From: an uncultured Prevotella sp.
GTDB lineage: Bacteria; Bacteroidota; Bacteroidia; Bacteroidales; Bacteroidaceae
NCBI GenBank assembly: GCA_946998295.1
Contig: CAMPYS010000004.1
Location: 32,672-96,671 of the forward strand
Length of the DNA: 64,000 nucleotides
Direction of reading: 5' to 3'
Shown one piece after another: positions 61,975 through 64,000 of this stretch (position 1 is the first letter of the stretch; each line of letters starts with the position of its first letter). The notes below the pieces were generated by a model, which did not search any database, had not been told where the DNA came from, and saw nothing but the letters and a program-made list of their open reading frames with translations. A program made the translations under genes and the position numbers.

Positions 61975-63171
61975 ATGGAAAAATCAAATTTACAAACTCA
62001 TTCTACCAAGTTTAAAAGTGGTGTAAAAAAGACAAAGAAGTCTATATTACCTAAAGGCTGTTTATGTTTATTGATAGTTTTATGTTTATTTGGAGCAATA
62101 GGTAGTCAAATGGGAGTAGCCCCAATGTTAAATACTATTATGCATACGGCTCATGATTTGCTGTTAAATACTTGTTTCTATCTTATGGCTATATGTGTTT
62201 TAACTGGAGCTTTAGGAAAACTTTTTGTAGAGTTTGGTGTAGTAGATTTAATAGAAAAAGTATTACGTCCTTTGATGCGTCCACTATTTCGTTTACCGGG
62301 TGTAGCATCTTTAGGGGCAGTTTTAACATTTTTATCAGATAATCCTGCTATAATTACACTTGCACATGATAAGCATTTTAGTAGTTATTTTAAAAAGTAT
62401 CAGTATATATCATTAACCAATTTTGGTACAGCTTTTGGAATGGGGCTTATTGTTATTGTTTTTATGTTAGGCAATGGATATTTTGTGGAGCCATTTATTG
62501 GTCTTTTGGGAGCCTGTGCTGGTTGTATTATTTCAACTCGGTGCATGCAATATTTTGTTATAAAAACTTATCCAAAATATGTAACTGACGAAGCATTATC
62601 TTCTGAAACTTTTGAGCATATACATGACGAGCGTACAGCGATAGAAGAAAAATCTATATTTTTACGTATATTAAATTCATTATTGGATGGTGGAAAGTCA
62701 GGGGTAGAAGTTGGTATATCTATTATACCTGGTGTTCTTATAATTTCTACTTTAGTAATGGTACTTACTTTCACTCCAAGTGCTTCTGGACAATATACTG
62801 GAGCAGCTTATGAAGGAATTGCATTATTGCCAAGGTTAGCAGATTATACAACTTGGTTATTTGGACCTCTTTTTGGACTACATGATCCACATTTAGTAGC
62901 TTTTCCTATTACGGCTTTAGGAGCTGTAGGAGCAGCTTTGAGTTTAGTTCCAAAGTTTATTTCTCAGGGTTGGATAGATGGTAATGCTATTGCTGTATTT
63001 ACAGGTATTGGTATGTGTTGGAGTGGTTTTCTTAGTACGCATACAGCAATGCTTGATTCTATAGGTTATAGAGAGTTAACTTCTAAAGCTATAATTTCTC
63101 ATACTATTGGTGGATTATGTGCAGCTTTTGTAGCTCATATTCTATATTTGTTATATAGCTTATGTATTTAG
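61975..63171 (+). CDS. Nucleoside recognition (Gate) domain membrane protein
   Basis: The 398-residue protein has about ten membrane helices and two copies of the Gate-type pattern: FVEFGVVDLIEKVLRPLMRPLFRLPG with FLSDNPAIITLAHD, and a second half with GISIIPGVLIISTLVMVLTF and GMCWSGFLSTHTAMLDS. This places it with the YjiH/spore-maturation-like nucleoside recognition family, which may transport nucleosides or ions; the substrate is not known. It is a single-gene unit before dps. Confidence 0.82.
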   Translation: MEKSNLQTHSTKFKSGVKKTKKSILPKGCLCLLIVLCLFGAIGSQMGVAPMLNTIMHTAHDLLLNTCFYLMAICVLTGALGKLFVEFGVVDLIEKVLRPLMRPLFRLPGVASLGAVLTFLSDNPAIITLAHDKHFSSYFKKYQYISLTNFGTAFGMGLIVIVFMLGNGYFVEPFIGLLGACAGCIISTRCMQYFVIKTYPKYVTDEALSSETFEHIHDERTAIEEKSIFLRILNSLLDGGKSGVEVGISIIPGVLIISTLVMVLTFTPSASGQYTGAAYEGIALLPRLADYTTWLFGPLFGLHDPHLVAFPITALGAVGAALSLVPKFISQGWIDGNAIAVFTGIGMCWSGFLSTHTAMLDSIGYRELTSKAIISHTIGGLCAAFVAHILYLLYSLCI

Positions 63172-63290
63172 TTTTATAGGTTTTTACCATCTGAATCATT
63201 TGATGTATTTATATTCTTGTCTAATTTATTCATTTTCACCACAAAGTAAAGTATAATAGATATTATTTATTGTTATATAAGTAAAACACT

Positions 63291-63323
63291 TTTGGATGTA
63301 TTGTTTTTTTTATGGTACTTTTG
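63291..63323 (+). promoter_or_regulatory. dps promoter
   Basis: TTTG (63291-63294) and TACTTTTG (63316-63323), spaced 21. The expected start leaves a leader of about 40 bases. No OxyR site could be recognised by eye. Confidence 0.7.
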
Positions 63324-63369
63324 TAAGTGAAAAAGAACAAAATAACATATTAATGAAAGGAATAAAGAA

Positions 63370-63846
63370 ATGAAAAATTTAAATGTATCTGGTTTAGATG
63401 AGCAAAAGTCAAAAAAAGTTGTTAAGGAGTTAAGTTTATTGTTAGCAAATTTACACGTTTATTATATGAATTTACGTGGTTTACATTGGAACGTAAAGGG
63501 TCAAGGTTTCTTCCAGTTGCATAAAGCATACGAAGATATGTATAATGGGACAGCAGAGAAGATAGACGAAGTTGCAGAACGTATACTACAGTTAGATGGC
63601 ACTCCAGAGAATAGATTTAGCGAGTTATTAAAAACTGCAACTATTAAGGAAGATGGATTTAATCCTGCAGGTTTAGACGGAGTAGATATAGTACTTAATG
63701 CACTTAAATCTCTCATAGCCCAAGAACGTACTGTTTTAGCTGCTGCTAATGAGGCTGAAGATGAAGTAACAATTGCTATGATGGATGACTTTTTAGTTGG
63801 TCAGGAAAAGACAGTTTGGATGCTCAACGCTTTCTTAACAAAATAA
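63370..63846 (+). CDS. dps: Dps ferritin-like DNA protection protein
   Basis: Dps forms a 12-subunit shell that oxidises and stores iron using peroxide and protects DNA. The 158-residue protein has the ferroxidase motif NLRGLHWNVKGQGFFQLHKAYEDMYNGTAEKIDEVAERIL (residues ~37-77), with His and Asp/Glu at the inter-subunit site. The N-terminal Lys stretch that binds DNA in E. coli is short. In anaerobic Bacteroidales it is an oxygen stress gene. It has its own promoter and terminator. Confidence 0.94.
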   Translation: MKNLNVSGLDEQKSKKVVKELSLLLANLHVYYMNLRGLHWNVKGQGFFQLHKAYEDMYNGTAEKIDEVAERILQLDGTPENRFSELLKTATIKEDGFNPAGLDGVDIVLNALKSLIAQERTVLAAANEAEDEVTIAMMDDFLVGQEKTVWMLNAFLTK

Positions 63847-63907
63847 TATATATATAATTTATAATAACATTATTGAGATATAAATTGAAAGTTAGAACAA
63901 GATTTAT

Positions 63908-63939
63908 AAGTGTATGTAAGATTTTACATACACTTTTTT
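63908..63939 (+). terminator. dps terminator
   Basis: Perfect 11-bp stem (arms 63908-63918 and 63925-63935) with a 6-base loop, ending in a T run to 63939, 60 bases after the dps stop. Confidence 0.85.
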
Positions 63940-63949
63940 ATTATTAATT

Positions 63950-64000
63950 ATTGCTGTCCGGTAAAACTCAAAAGAGCATAAATATCTTCCCCGAAGCCCC
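63950..64000. mobile_element. End of a mobile element cut by the window edge
   Basis: The 17 bases 63950-63966 are identical to the left end of the MITE at 23904. The next bases (CTCAAAAGAG) differ from it, so this could be a full insertion sequence or another MITE class extending beyond the window. Confidence 0.65.

Overview
The window is a chromosomal segment from an AT-rich member of the Bacteroidota, most likely order Bacteroidales and close to Prevotella. The reasons are the type IX secretion core (porP-gldKLMN), an HmuY-type heme locus, a streptopain-like C10 protease with a type A sorting domain, a fimbrillin-like lipoprotein, the Bacteroidota gene string DUF4271-hemD-rnpA-yidD-tyrS, and promoters of the form TTTG-N18-21-TAnnTTTG instead of sigma70 boxes. 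Species cannot be fixed from the sequence alone.

Layout. 1-2.5 kb: end of the ribosomal alpha operon (rpsK partial, rpsD, rpoA, rplQ) and a strong terminator. 2.5-9 kb: accessory DNA with a repeat element, a possible small RNA, a serine hydrolase lipoprotein, a large fimbrillin-like lipoprotein preceded by a 76-residue small protein, and a decayed IS30-type transposase. 9-18.3 kb (minus): a complete hmuYRSTUV heme uptake operon. 19.3-23.8 kb (plus, divergent from hmu): a YD-motif secreted protein and a C10 cysteine protease, both ending in T9SS sorting domains. 23.9-24.05 kb: a MITE-like element. 24.4-30.1 kb (minus): dgt, an alpha/beta hydrolase fused to a degenerate nucleotidase domain, and a Dna2-like nuclease-helicase, divergent from dut. 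30.2-35.2 kb (plus): dut, TPR protein, DUF4292 lipoprotein and an EnvC-like protein. 35.3-39.9 kb: a TPP riboswitch and thiD-thiE-thiC-thi4-tenI. 40.6-53 kb (minus): the T9SS core operon with an outer membrane barrel and a prolyl oligopeptidase, then S41 protease, beta-helix lipoprotein and cdd. 53.2-61.5 kb (plus): metK, DUF4271, hemD, rnpA, yidD, tyrS and a tricorn-like protease with a probable frameshift in its signal peptide. 61.9-64 kb: a membrane protein, dps, and one end of a mobile element that runs off the window.

How it fits together. The window holds both the T9SS motor and outer membrane parts and two of their likely cargo proteins. The C10 protease lies opposite the heme operon. 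Their divergent promoters share TAGGTATT placed exactly 21 bases before TACTTTTG, followed in both by CAAC, so a shared regulator and a joint hemoglobin-to-heme pathway are plausible. dgt and dut face each other across a perfect 11-bp inverted repeat, a candidate operator for nucleotide pool genes. The thiamin operon makes its thiazole with a Thi4-type enzyme; no thiS, thiF, thiG or thiH is in the window.

Most interesting and least explained: the shared hmu/C10 promoter block, the 78-bp element made of three ~23-bp units present in two convergent intergenic regions, the dgt/pseudo-nucleotidase/nuclease-helicase operon, and the A6 frameshift before the tricorn protease.
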